A stretch of 64,000 bases of DNA from Blasia pusilla (taxonomy: Eukaryota > Marchantiophyta > Marchantiopsida > Blasiales). Shown piece after piece: positions 46,563-57,865 of this stretch (the stretch's first letter is position 1; each line of letters begins with the position of its first letter). Where the stretch lies: contig CM114272.1 of NCBI GenBank assembly GCA_050084515.1, positions 46,376,001-46,440,000 of the forward strand, read 5' to 3'. The position numbers and the translations under genes are program-made. A model generated the notes under the pieces. The model was given only the letters and a program-made list of their open reading frames with translations. It searched no databases and was not told where the DNA came from.

Positions 46563-46905
46563 AGAATGCCTATTTATTTGTGGGCATCTTTTTGTTTGAC
46601 ATGTGGTAATTGGATTAAAATAAATTCTATGCTATTGGCAGTAAGAAAATGTGTTTTCCTCTATGGAAAACAAGAAAAAAAAATTATGCGCAACATGATT
46701 AGTTTTTTCATTCCCGTGCATGACACGAGCTGCCCACTAATTATTATAGGAGAATGCCTTCTTGATTTGCGAACACCTTTGTTTTTTACACGTGGCAATT
46801 GGGCAACGAGAAAATGTTTCACATGCTACGGGCAACAAGAAAAAAGTTTGAAGTTGTGTGCAACATCATGAATCCCTTCTGTTCACAAGCTACATATTAA
46901 CAAAA
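46563..46905. repeat. Imperfect tandem duplication, about 185-bp unit
   Basis: The two halves share AGAATGCC, TTTGTTTTT, ACA(T/C)GTGG(T/C)AATTGG, AAGAAAATGTG-like, GGCAACAAGAAAAAA-like and GCAACAT stretches. A third partial start is seen near 46910. It is probably part of an old transposon. It is followed by CCCGTGCATCGCAC, a motif I recall from repeat ends in other plants. Confidence 0.6.
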
Positions 46906-46945
46906 GCTCTTCAAAAACTTTTTTATTTCCCGTGCATCGCACAGA

Positions 46946-46971
46946 CATCTTACTAGTGTACTAGTAAGATG
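46946..46971. repeat. Perfect 12-bp-arm palindrome
   Basis: CATCTTACTAGT and ACTAGTAAGATG are separated by two bases. It lies right after CCCGTGCATCGCAC and may be the terminal hairpin of the element to its left, or a target-site palindrome. Confidence 0.8.
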
Positions 46972-47468
46972 CTAAAGGTTGTGGACTTAAAGGCGGGGAT
47001 ATTCGTGGGATCTTTGGCTTAAATGTGCCAAGTACTCGGATTTTTGCCTTTGGCAAAGGAAGAGATGGCATTATCATCGGAGGAGAGGGCAAGGACACGA
47101 CTATGGTGCTTGTGTTGTGCGTGTGGTGTTGCGAATGGGTAGATTCGACTTTCATGAGGGAGTCGTCCAATCACTTTATCTGCAGCCATAAAAGAATTAT
47201 AATATCTTAATCTGGAGGATCTTATTGCTCTTGCCTCTCATCAGCATCCTAATGATGCACATGCTACTAAGGTTCCTGTAATATAATTGCAAATTTTATT
47301 CCATCCAAGTATTTCTTTATATACTACATTTCGTGTGTAGTGACCTTCCTTATTTGAATGTTTATTGCTTTGCATGGTAATGTGGATGGAACTTCTCTTT
47401 CCCACTCTAGATAATACATACTATGTACAATTGATCTTGAGAAAGTACGGGAGTAGGCAAATAAATGC

Positions 47469-47557
47469 CAACCTTTTGCGAAGTTTGACCTTCAGAATGA
47501 TCTAGGCTTCCAAGAATTGAATTGAAACCAAAAGGTCAAACTTTGCAAAAGGTTGGC
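47469..47557. repeat. Inverted repeat, about 25-bp arms
   Basis: CCAACCTTTTGCGAAGTTTG at 47469 pairs with CAAACTTTGCAAAAGGTTGG ending near 47556, with one mismatch and a spacer of about 40 bases. It stands alone, and its role is unknown. Confidence 0.75.
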
Positions 47558-47889
47558 TTGAACCATCATCTGAAACTCAAATGCTGGTTGGAAACCAAGC
47601 GTAAATGGGCTAGAAGTGAATGAGCCCAAGAGCGCCGCAGACCAACGCAGAACGTTAACAAGGTTTGGACAGCGGTTGGCGGAGGTTGGCAATTAATCAA
47701 GGTGCTAATGATCGGCGCAATGAGGCGACTTGATCAACTGATCTCACATAAACATTGGCACACTTATACACGAGCTACCTCGTTGTCCGTGAATCGTGCA
47801 CCTACGTCTCGAAACTAAGGGACCCGGAAGAAATGTTTGGGTAGCTATGTCCTAGAAGGGTTAAGGTTGGCTGGTACAAATGAAGATTC

Positions 47890-48130
47890 GACCTTGATGC
47901 TCGACGAAGCGTAGAGTCGCCATCGCGAGTAACCAGTCTCAATTGACCAAGACTCCCGTTTGGTAGAGCATTCGAGTCAAGAAGTTAACCAGCCGTGATG
48001 ACTCAAGCCTAGCGTGGAGCATAGACTCGGCGAAGATGTCTTACGAGTTAGGAAGGTAACCAAACCCGATGACTCAGGTGTCGCCTAGAGCAGGGACTTG
48101 GTGGAGGTGGCTTTCGAGCCTAAATATTCA
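47890..48130. repeat. Diverged tandem repeat in the Ty3-C LTR region
   Basis: Two to three units of about 85 bp share AGCGTAGAGTCG / AGCATAGACTCGG, GAAG-TGTC, GAGTTA-GAAGGTAACCA and GATGACTCA. They lie in the presumed U3 part of the LTR. Confidence 0.5.
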
Positions 48131-48651
48131 GCGCGTGAGATCGCTAAGAGAATGAGTGGAGTTAGGGTGATGGCAGGTAGGCTATGGGACGCCCACCATC
48201 AGTCGCACAAACTCGCTCATCACTAACCTATGTGAGTGCGGGTGGCTACATAGGTGGATGTGCATATCTCGAGACGAGATCTATTCTTGTCGGGGAGGAT
48301 GTCGCGGGGTTTTCCGCGAGCCAACAAATCACAAAATAGGTAACTCACCAAACACCATGTTTGGCACCATGGGCAATGATGAGAAAGCCCGAGGAACGCT
48401 TGATCAAGTCGCTTCCCACTCAGGTCCAAGTTTAGCCGAGTCAGCGTTTGATCTAGGTTTATCGGAGTCCGACTTGGGAACCCGACTCATACCACATAAC
48501 TAGTCACCAGGCTCATACCCAAAGTAGCCTGACCATTGCCAGGACAATCATACGCGATCACGTACCAGAACTAGGTACGGAGTACATCTGGGTCTGGGCG
48601 TGAGGAAGGTGAAACACAATCGTGATCCTGGAAGGCTCCAGAGTTGAGCGG

Positions 48652-48659
48652 ACTATAAA
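48652..48659 (+). promoter_or_regulatory. TATA box in Ty3-C LTR
   Basis: CTATAAAG occurs about 590 bp before the LTR end, in a context typical of an LTR promoter. Confidence 0.45.
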
Positions 48660-49242
48660 GCCCAAAGGGGGGATTGAACGTCGGGCGTTTGAGGAGATCT
48701 TGGGCGCGTTAGAAAGCTTGCAAGCATATGCTTCTTTCGCAAGGTTACATTGATCGGGAGCTAGAGTGAACGGTTCAAGATTTGATCAAGAATTGAGAGG
48801 GATCTATGTTTTGGGTAGAACGGCGTCGCATCGGGTTGGATCGCGATCCAAAGTGGAGCCGTCCCAGGAGTAGAGTGTAGTGTTTGAGACATGGCATGGA
48901 TGCATTGGAGAGAGCACCGTGTGAGGTTCAGTGGGATTATGTCTCGTTGTAATAGAGAGCTAAAGTGGTCGGTTTTGGGAGTGATCATTGATAGAGGCTA
49001 GCAGGATCAGTCAAAGGGAGTGTGGAAGCTTGATCAGGTTCCTTGGTCTCCAAATAGAAAGAACGGAGCCCACAATTATATTCAATCTAGTCGCTGATTG
49101 GGGGATTAAGTCAGAGCCGGACTGGGAAAGGCTTGGTGGCGCGTCGGAGATTGGCTTGAGCATCTTGCATGTTTCGCTGGTTGGGCAGCTTGTTGTCTTG
49201 TGTGTGCAGGTAAGTCAAGCTAGAGAAATTTTCGGCGTCACT

Positions 49243-49254
49243 TGGTATCAGAGC
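49243..49254 (+). other. Primer binding site of Ty3-C (initiator tRNA-Met)
   Basis: TGGTATCAGAGC, two bases after the LTR end GGCGTCA. It is the standard plant retrotransposon primer site. Confidence 0.9.
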
Positions 49255-50226
49255 ACTAAGATCTAAACATGTTCGATAGATGGTTGTAATGTGCAATAAG
49301 TAACATAATTGATCTTTTTACATGAATTTAATGAGTTCGATCCCCAAGAGGATCATTGTTTGGTGGAAAGAGAGATCAAAATTACAATTCTCTGGTAATA
49401 GTTGTATTCAAGTGGAATAATTTAGATTCAATGTTTTATCAATATCTTTGGATCTTTCTTAGTACCAAGGTTTCTTTTCTCAATTCTCTCTAGTGGAGTT
49501 GACAGCACACTCAGGTAAATTTCCTCTCGACATCAAGAAACATCACACAGATCTCAACAAGAAAGTTGGCTTCTCCTACTATCGGAACGCAATCCATCTC
49601 GGCAGGCTACTCTTTGTCAAATAGATTTGCTACAACTCCATGTTGATTATTCCATTGATGAGAAAGGTTCGCCTGATTCACTCTTCATTCTGTAGACCCA
49701 AAAATTATACTCAAACATAAGCATCGCACATCAGAATGAAGGAATGATTGCTTTAGTACTCCATCAAGAATGAGAAAGCTTCAAAGTGTTATACAAGCTC
49801 AAGAGAGTCCTACTCCCTTGCTCGGACCATTCCTACAGCATGAGGACTTTGTAAGAGAATAATGATGATAGCTACTTGCATGTTTCTTAAATACTCTCTG
49901 AAGTAGGAGTGATCCAAAAATTCGAAGCGTTCTTGATGAAGCTGGTGTCTCTTCAACATTTGTAACTACCTAGATCTATAGTGCTCTTCTCTTTTCCTAA
50001 GATCCCTATGAATCCACAGAATAAAATTGTCAAAACTACCTATCTGATACAAAGAGTTGTGCCTTTTCCTATTCTAATTATTCTAACTATGTGTCGCTTG
50101 AAATCACGGTCAATCTTAGCTTCGCTTCGCTTCGCTGCTAAGTCTAGACCTCTTTTGCTTCGCTTGAGGATGAAGTTCTTTCTCCTGAACTGAAGATGAA
50201 GCGCTCCATTCTTTGTTCTTGTTCTA

Positions 50227-51226
50227 TGTCGCGACCCTCATGACCAAACAAGTGCCAAGCGGAACATCGGAACATTAGCGGGCTCACGCTAAGATGGTTT
50301 GCGCGTTGGAGTTGTCTCAAAGAGGAGACAAGAGACGAGACGCGAGCAAGAAGTCGCATTTCAGATGTGATGGTCGCAACTCAGAAACCTGGACCAAACG
50401 CGGAATGAGACTTGAAAGAAGTCGAGTCTAGAAAGTGGGTTGCCAAAGGAAAGATCCGGATTTGGAACACCACTTGCGTTTGAGAGTTTCCGACTGTATT
50501 TATGGCCATAACTTTTAGCACCGAGATGCGTTTGGAGCAAATAAGAGTGCGTTGGAAATCTTATAGAGAGCCGGTTCAAACGCACCAAAGATCGCTGCAA
50601 ACGCATAAGCAGCGGCCGAGATACGACCCAAAAACAACTGTAAGTGGAGTCGGTTGAGGGCCACAATGAAGGGCCCGAACCTCTTTTCCCAAAGGGGAGG
50701 GGTTATTGGAGAACCCCAGAAGTACTAGTAAGGGGGAAGGTCTCCGAGAGTGCTTGGAACCCAAACCCCACTTTGGGCGCCGCGGGGCGGCTCAAGGGCA
50801 TGGAACGGAACGCGAGTTTGGGCGTTGGGTTGAAAAACCTGCACCAAGTCCATTGAGGCGATTTTAGACATCCCTCTTGGATTTCACACCGCGACTCAAT
50901 TACTTGGGTCTCGGTTCGGAACTCACACGAGGACCGTTGAACAGTTGGGATCGCTAGGCGTGCAAGTGCCGTTTCAGATCCCTGGACTAACCAGGAAGTC
51001 TGTTCCAAGTCTTGAAGGACTTGCCATGTGTTGGGAGCTAGGAACTAAGGAAGGTTGAGCTTGATGAGACGCCGAGTTTAGGACTCGGTGGGTTGGACCG
51101 CCGGTTGGCCAAACCCGACTAACGAGTGCGTGTTTGGAGTGCGGATCGGCGATGAGTTCGTGACCTCATGAACATGCGCTTCCGCAACACTAAAGATTGA
51201 CGTTCAAGGAGAGTAGGGGCACGACA
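50227..51226 (+). repeat. 5' LTR of Ty3-B
   Basis: 1,000 bp, TG...CA ends. It is preceded by target duplication TTCTA. Confidence 0.9.
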
Positions 51227-51228
51227 AG

Positions 51229-51240
51229 TGGTATCAGAGC
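51229..51240 (+). other. Primer binding site of Ty3-B (initiator tRNA-Met)
   Basis: TGGTATCAGAGC, two bases after the LTR. Confidence 0.9.
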
Positions 51241-51375
51241 ATATCCTTGGTGAGCGAGAACTTGGGGTCGTGGGATCAGCCGGACGCTTGGGAAATTTGA
51301 AGGTAGCGGCTAGACTCGGACGCTCGAGGAGGGACGCAAGAAACGAGGAGGAGATCTGAGTGAGTTGGCTTGGAG

Positions 51376-52400
51376 ATGGCGATCGAAGGAGAACAACCCA
51401 AGAAGCGCCGAACCAAGCGACGTGAACCGAGAGAGGAACCAATGCCGGACCGTGAAGCTATAGAGGAGTCGGAGACTCGAAGAGCCGAACGCCGATCGTG
51501 AGGCGTCGATGGCGACTCCTTCAGCGGGCAGTGGGCCCAAACTCAGGGAAAGGACGGAGTCGAGCCAGACGTTGGACTTGTTGAAGGTGTTGGTGGAGCA
51601 GATGTCCCCAGCAAAGCAAGCGGATTGCCGAGTTAGAGGCCACTCGAAACCAGTGCGGGCAAAAGCTCTGCAAGGCGAACTGCCACGCCATTTCTTGGAG
51701 TGGGGCGCCATGAAAGCGAAGGATTTCCTTACGGCTGGGCGTACATGCCGAGGCGTAGAAGGTCTGTTGAGCGGGACAAGGTGACGGTAGCGTTACTTTC
51801 TGAAGGATCATGCTCTACAATGGTGGACCGCTCAACGAGAGGAATATCTCGGGCGGTGAGTCATCTACGAGTTGGCGAGGAGTTCAAGGAGTTGATTGGG
51901 ATCGGTTCACTCCGGAGTACCAAGGGTTGCGTGACACGGTGGAATGCGTGCGGATGCGGCGAGTGGTTCTTAAGCGCGTATGTGAGGGAGTTTAGTCGGC
52001 CCGACTTCTAGTCCGAAGATGGATGAGCACGCGAAGAAGGCTATCTTTATTAATGGACTCAAGCGGCCGAGAAGGCCCTTTACCGAATGCCGGCGTTGCC
52101 AAAGACTGCGCGGACCTTACGAAGCTAGCGGAGCGGATTGGGGACGATGAGGTCCAAACCGAAAACCCTTTGAGTCAAAAGTTTTTTGAAGAAGTCGAAA
52201 AATAAGGAGGCGTTCAAAAGAGGTGGAGTGGGGCGGACAAACCAGGGAGAGTAAATGCGCCGCGCAAACAAAACGAGTGGAACTTCATGCGCGGCGAAAG
52301 GAGGACAACACTCGAAGGCGAGGAACGGCAAGGTCGTATGCTACAAGCGTGTGGCGAACCGGGCACTGTCGAAAGGGTGTTCAAACCGAAAGGTTAGTAA
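51376..52400 (+). pseudogene. Ty3-B gag remnant
   Basis: Frames open near 51376 (basic, EQPKKRRTKRREPREEP) and continue in pieces with shifts to about 52400. No intact capsid motif or zinc knuckle remains readable. The assignment rests on position between primer site and protease. Confidence 0.5.
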
Positions 52401-52411
52401 TGGGAGTATGA

Positions 52412-52777
52412 TTGCGTTTTCTGCTAAGCATCTGTTGGCGTGGCGATATGGAGACGTCCCTTCAAGTCACCAAGAGGACGCACAATTTGGTGTACCTAAG
52501 ATCCAAGATTGCTGATCGTGATGTGTTGTTGCTCGTGGATACAGGTACTTCGCACTCCTTCCTAAGCCCGAGAATCGTGAAGGAACTTGGGTTGTCTACC
52601 TCTAAGGCGGACGATCCCATTCGAGTGGGATTTGCAGGAGGCAAGTCTCATCGGACTTTGATTTGGTCTTGGGTTTGTGATGGGATGCGGGGTATTCGAG
52701 TTGAAGGAGAATTTCCTTTGTATGCGAAATGGACGGCATTGACGGAGTTTTGGGAATACATTCCTAGATGCGTATGA
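52412..52777 (+). pseudogene. Ty3-B protease
   Basis: The frame contains LLLVDTGTSHSFLSPRIVKE, the aspartic protease box DTG followed by a hydrophobic strand, and ELGLSTSK. The catalytic triad is intact, but the domain is cut off from gag and RT by frameshifts. Confidence 0.8.
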
Positions 52778-53007
52778 GGTGGAGTTAAGACGCCGACCGT
52801 TGAGGTTGAGCGTCTGCTAAAAGGCAACGGTTCAGTGCGCTTGGTCCGTGAGGTTCTAGCGAAGATGGAGTTGGTGAACTCGATCACAAGGAGGAGCATG
52901 GCGAGTTGGAGGATGGATTTTCTGCTTGATGAGACAAGTGGAGGAGGCTACAAGCGAGATATCAGAGATCGGGGCTTGTCTCAAGGGAATCAGAACCACT
53001 CGAGGAA

Positions 53008-53700
53008 GTGGGCCATGAGTTTGAGGATGTCTTGACAAATGAGCTTCGTGAATTGCCGCCGCATAGAGCCGTAGATCATAAGATAGAGATCATACCCGGT
53101 TCCCAACCGCCTTCAAAAGCACCATATAGGTTGAATCAGGAGGAACTTCTTGAGTTGAAAAAGCAGTTAAGTGAGCTCTTGGAAAAGGGTTACATTAGGA
53201 CTAGCAAGTCACCTTATGGAGCACCTATTCTCTTTGTAAAGAAGAAGGATGGAAAGATGAGGTGTGTGTTGATTACGTGCAATCGAACAAAGTGGCGGTT
53301 CGGAATAATTATCCTCTTCCAAGGATAGATGATCTCTTTGATAGGCTGGCACGCGCGAGATATTTCAGTAGGATTGACTTGAAGTCAGGATATTATCAGA
53401 TTCGGATTGCCGAGGCAGATGTGGAGAAGATTGCGTGCAGGACGAGATACGGTTCCTTTGAGTTTGTAGTGATGCCTTTCGGTCTATGTAACGCGCCTCC
53501 GCGTTCACCACATTGATGAACTCCATTTTTCACAAGGAAATGGATGAGTATGTTATCATCTATATCGATGATATACTTATCTATTCAAGTCACTAGAGGA
53601 GCACGTTCGACATGTGAGAGCGGTCTTGTCTAAGCTAAGGGCAAATCATTTGTATGCGAATGTAGAGAAAGCGAATTTGGTTTGAGTAAGATCAAATTCT
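53008..53700 (+). pseudogene. Ty3-B reverse transcriptase
   Basis: Three frames in turn carry [78 protein letters not shown] and IYIDDILIYS (about 53560-53590). All RT motifs are present, including the catalytic YIDD. Frameshifts near 53270 and 53500 and stops after 53595 inactivate it. Confidence 0.9.
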
Positions 53701-54389
53701 TGGGTCACGTGGTCGAGTCTGAGATGGCGTCGATCGGACATGGAAAAGGTAAAGCGATTTCGAGTGGGAACCCCATCCACCTTTGTAAAGGGATGAGGAG
53801 GTTCATAGGTGCGGTGCAATTTTATCGTACTTATGTGAAAAACTTTTCGGGAATTGTGAGACCTCTCACGGATTGGACGGCAAAGTTTGCCAACACGACT
53901 TGGACCCACGAAGTTAATGAGGCATTCAACCGAGTAAAGCAGATTCTATCGCAGGAACCAGTGTTAAAGCTGCCGGAGTTTGACAAACCGTTCGAAGTGC
54001 ATACCGATGCTAGTGATTTCGCGGTTGCAGGAATGTTGGTGCAAGAAGGGAGACCGGTGGCATATGAGAGCAAGAAGCTTAGCGACACTGAAAGGAGATG
54101 GCCTACTCAAGAGAAAGAGTTGTTCGCGGTGGTACATTGCTTGAGGAAGTGGCGGCATTATCTAGGGCTCCACAGGACTCGAGTATTCACCGATAATATA
54201 TCACTCAAGTATTTTGAGACCCAGGATCGAGTGACACCGAAACAACTACGGTGGCATGATACCTTGGCGTTGATGGATGTAGAGTTGATCCACAAGCCAG
54301 GTAAAGATAATGTGATTCCAGATGCGTTAAGTCGCAAGGAGGAACACATGCCATCGGCGACCACAGGTCTTGAGAGCAATGTTCCCTAA
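53682..54389 (+). pseudogene. Ty3-B RT end and RNase H
   Basis: An open frame of 235 codons: KIKFLGHVV, RRFIGAVQFYRTYVKNFS, EVHTDASDFAVAGMLVQEG (RNase H catalytic Asp), TQEKELFAVVHCLRKWRHYL, FTDNISLKYF and DVELIHKPGKDNVIPDALSR. It is the longest intact segment of this element. Confidence 0.9.
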
Positions 54390-55655
54390 GGAAACAGATC
54401 TGAGAGAAGGATTCGTGAAGGATATATGAAGGATGCTCAAGCAGGGAATACTTGAGGAAGTTGAAGCGAGGGTGAGAAGGTGGCCAACATAAGTTTGAGG
54501 CACGGTTTACTAAGGTTCAAGCAGTAGGATCTATGTAGGGCAAGGCGGAATGCGAACCAAGGTGTTAACTAAATGTCACGACGGACCCTTGGCGCAGGAC
54601 ATAAAGGAGAGAAATCTATGCTAGCATTACATCGAAGCGGTTCTTTTGGCCCAACATGAAGGAGGATGTTGCTCAATATGTGAAGACATGTGTGACACTG
54701 CTTAGCGAATAGAGTCTCTTATGATAAGAAACAAGGCTTCTTTGCATCCCTTGCCGATCCCGAAGGACCCTTGCAAAGTGTGAGTATGGATTTCATCACG
54801 AGTCTTCGGAATCTGGAGGATACAACGCTATACTTGTGATTGTTGATCGGTTTAGCAAGTTGGCGAGATTCGTGCCGGACGGTGGATTCGAACGGCGATA
54901 TCGACGGCGCAACTATTCCTCGATAGCTGGTGGCGTGCTCATGGTTTGCCGAGGAGCATTGTTTTGATCGGGATCAAAGTTTACCAGTGCTGGAAGCACT
55001 TGTTTAGAAGGTTTAAGACCAAGCTGAGTTTGATGACGGCTTTCCACCCCTGACGGATGGACAAACTAAAAGGTAAACTCTATCGTGAATCAGTACTTGA
55101 GGAATTATGTCGTCTTTGATCAACGCGATTGGGTCAGTGGTGAGCATGGCGGAATCTTTGCTACAACTTCGACCAAGCATTGCGCAGCAGGAGAATCTCC
55201 GTTTCTCCTGGCAAATGGACGAGCCGAGAAGGGCCTCTTGATCTAGCCCTTCGAAGGGTACTACATTGGTACGAACACGACAAGCGACGGAAGAAAGTTT
55301 GTTGGTAGAGATGCGAGAACGAGAAGAGAGCGCGAGGCGAAGTCTTGCAAAGGCTCAAATGAGGTACGTTAAGCATGCTAACAAGAGTCGGCGCCAAGTA
55401 CGATTCCAAGTTGGAGAACAAGTGTGGTTGAGTGTGAAGAATCTCACTCTTTCGAAAGAGTTGTCTGCGAAGCTTTCTACCAAGTATGCTGGACCGTATG
55501 TGATTGTGGCAAACCCGTTTGAGGATGTGTATACGTTGAGGCTGCCAGACGAGTTCAAGATTCACCCGACCTTTCATGTGTCATTGTTGAAGAAATACCT
55601 TCAAGATAATGGGCGTTTGGCGGAGACAGTGGTGAGACCGCACCGGTCATCGTAA
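54390..55655 (+). pseudogene. Ty3-B integrase
   Basis: The first part (54390-55260) is heavily broken. A DRFSKLARFVP reading near 54845 marks the catalytic core. The end is open from 55266 to 55655: FQVGEQVWLSVKNLTLS, KYAGPYVIV and FKIHPTFHVSLLKKY, the C-terminal domain that precedes the chromodomain. Confidence 0.8.
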
Positions 55656-55659
55656 ATGA

Positions 55660-55842
55660 GAGCCGAAGTTCGAGGTGGAGACCATCTTACGTTCGAGGCG
55701 TCGGGCCAACAAGTATGAATACTTGGTAAAATGGAAGGGCTACCATGTGAAGGAGGCGACTTGGATTGCGGAGGCGGATTTGGAACACGTGCAAGAATTG
55801 TTGCGTGACCTCAAGCGAACACAAGCGAAGCACATACGTTAG
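55660..55842 (+). pseudogene. Ty3-B chromodomain
   Basis: In a frame shifted from the integrase end: VETILRSRRRANKYEYLVKW, then KGYHVKEATWIAEADLEHVQ, then a TAG stop. The aromatic residues Tyr, Trp and Trp of the chromodomain are present. Chromodomains direct integration to chromatin with methylated histone H3, which fits its insertion into older repeats here. Confidence 0.85.
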
Positions 55843-56534
55843 TACGAGGAGAAGCTAGAGACATGACTTGTAATCAGTGGAATCTTGGGCCGAAGGCCGT
55901 TGTAACTAGAATATGCTAGTGTTGCAATAAAGGAGTGTATGGATTTGGAGATTCGATACCAGTGTTGATTGCAATTTGTATGTGGTAGTGCATGGCTATG
56001 AGTCGTTCATCATAGACTTAGAATGTACGACAAGAGGAAAGACAAGGAGTATTTGAGGTGAGAGCTCGTATGTGGATAAGCACCTAGAACAGGACCTTGT
56101 GTTGGATTACACTCGGGCTCGCCCTAGCGTCGGCGGGGCAGATGAAGTCTGTCTTGGGGCTTGGGGTGATCTTACTTTTGGCCACATAAGTAAACTTAGT
56201 GACGCGCCTAAGTCGAATACGAGAGCGACCCAATAGTAGTACGATTTGTGGACCAGGTAAACAGGTGTGATGTTTACAGTAATGAGTCAAAAGAGTCTAA
56301 GGTTGCACACTTAGTTAGCTTATTTGATAGGTTAGTTCCTTGGAACTAGTCCAGGCTTATCGAAGATGAGAGGCTAATAATTCTAAGTGGGGCAAAGCGA
56401 CAACTAGAGACTAAGAGGAATTGCGGGTTAGCCACCAGAACGCAATTCAATGTCAAGGGGTAGGCTGCCCAGGAGACTTGACATAATAAAGGTTTGCGTT
56501 GATGAGGGCATCAACCTCTAAAAGAGGAGTGAGT
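55843..56534. other. Ty3-B 3' untranslated region and purine tract
   Basis: Non-coding stretch between the chromodomain stop and the 3' LTR, ending in AAAAGAGGAGTGAG. Confidence 0.7.
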
Positions 56535-57526
56535 GTCGCGACCCTCATGACCAAACAAGTGCCAAGCGGAACATCGGAACATTAGCGGGCTCACGCTAAG
56601 ATGGTTTGCGCGTTGGAGTTGTCTCAAAGAGGAGACAAGAGACGAGACGCGAGCAAGAAGTCGCATTTCAGATGTGATGGTCGCAACTCAGAAACCTGGA
56701 CCAAACGCGGAATGAGACTTGAAAGAAGTCGAGTCTAGAAAGTGGGTTGCCAAAGGAAAGATCCGGATTTGGAACACCACTTGCGTTTGAGAGTTTCCGA
56801 CTGTATTTATGGCCATAACTTTTAGCACCGAGATGCGTTTGGAGCAAATAAGAGTGCGTTGGAAATCTTATAGAGAGCCGGTTCAAACGCACCAAAGATC
56901 GCTGCAAACGCATAAGCAGCGGCCGAGATACGACCCAAAAACAACTGTAAGTGGAGTCGGTTGAGGGCCACAATGAAGGGCCCGAACCTCTTTTCCCAAA
57001 GGGGAGGGGTTATTGGAGAACCCCAGAAGTACTAGTAAGGGGAAGGTCTCGAGAGTGCTTGGAACCCAAACCCCACTTTGGGCGCCAGCGGGCGCTCAAG
57101 GGCATGGAAACTAACGCGAGTTTGGGCGTTGGGTTGAAAAACTGCACCAAGTCCATTGAGGCGATTTTAGACATCCTCTTGGATTTCACCGCGACTCAAT
57201 TACTTGGGTCTCGGTTCGAACTCACACGAGGACCGTTGAACAGTTGGGATCGCTAGGCGTGCAAGTGCCGTTTCAGATCCCTGGACTAACCAGGAAGTCT
57301 GTTCCAAGTCTTGAAGGACTTGCCATGTGTTGGGAGCTAGGAACTAAGGAAGGTTGAGCTTGATGAGACGCCGAGTTTAGGACTCGGTGGGTTGGACCGC
57401 CGGTTGGCCAAACCCGACTAACCAGAGTGCGTGTTTGGGTGCAGATCGGCGATGAGTTCGTGACCTACTGAACGCACGCTTCCGCAACACTAAAGATTGA
57501 CGTTCAAGGAGAGTAGGGGCACGACA
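56535..57526 (+). repeat. 3' LTR of Ty3-B
   Basis: 992 bp, almost identical to the 5' LTR. Differences cluster after 57030 and are mainly one-base gains or losses. It is followed by TTCTA. Confidence 0.9.
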
Positions 57527-57865
57527 TTCTAGGTGCTTTGTTCAAGAGTGAAGTACTTCTTTCTCTTCTTCTTCTTCTTCATGCTTCGTTCAAGAGCAAA
57601 GCACTTCATACACAAGTTCTTAATAGAGCTTGTGGTCTTTTTGAAGCTTCTTGCTGGGTCTTTAGACTTCGTTATTGTATTCTTCTCTCCTCTCAGGCAA
57701 ATCCTTGATTTTCTATCTCTCTGCCTTGTCCTTGGAGCTTCGTGATTCACTTTAATCTTACTCATTCTTCCCCATAACCATAATATCAAAATCATAATGC
57801 ATATGCAAGTCTTCTTTGAATAAAAAGATGTAATTCTTCAAAATTACAAAAAAGTGGGTATCACA

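Larger units (their letters stand above)
50227..57526 (+). mobile_element. Ty3-B: chromodomain retrotransposon
   Basis: LTRs at 50227-51226 and 56535-57526 (start TGTCGCGACC, end GCACGACA) are flanked by TTCTA at 50222-50226 and 57527-57531. Primer site TGGTATCAGAGC lies at 51229-51240 and purine tract AAAAGAGGAGTGAG at 56521-56534. The internal region holds gag, protease, RT, RNase H, integrase remnants and a chromodomain, which identifies a chromovirus. The LTRs are nearly identical over the first half and differ mainly by single-base indels in the second, so insertion is recent. The coding region is nevertheless full of frameshifts. Confidence 0.9.
49285..57865 (-). repeat. Reverse solo LTR of the Ty3-A family, split by Ty3-B
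   Basis: Segments 49285-50226 and 57532-57865 together read as the reverse complement of the Ty3-A LTR (begins TGTAATGTGC, ends GGGTATCACA). Flanks ATGGT (49280-49284 and 57866-57870) are a perfect 5-bp duplication. This proves a single insertion into Ty3-C that was later interrupted. Confidence 0.9.
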
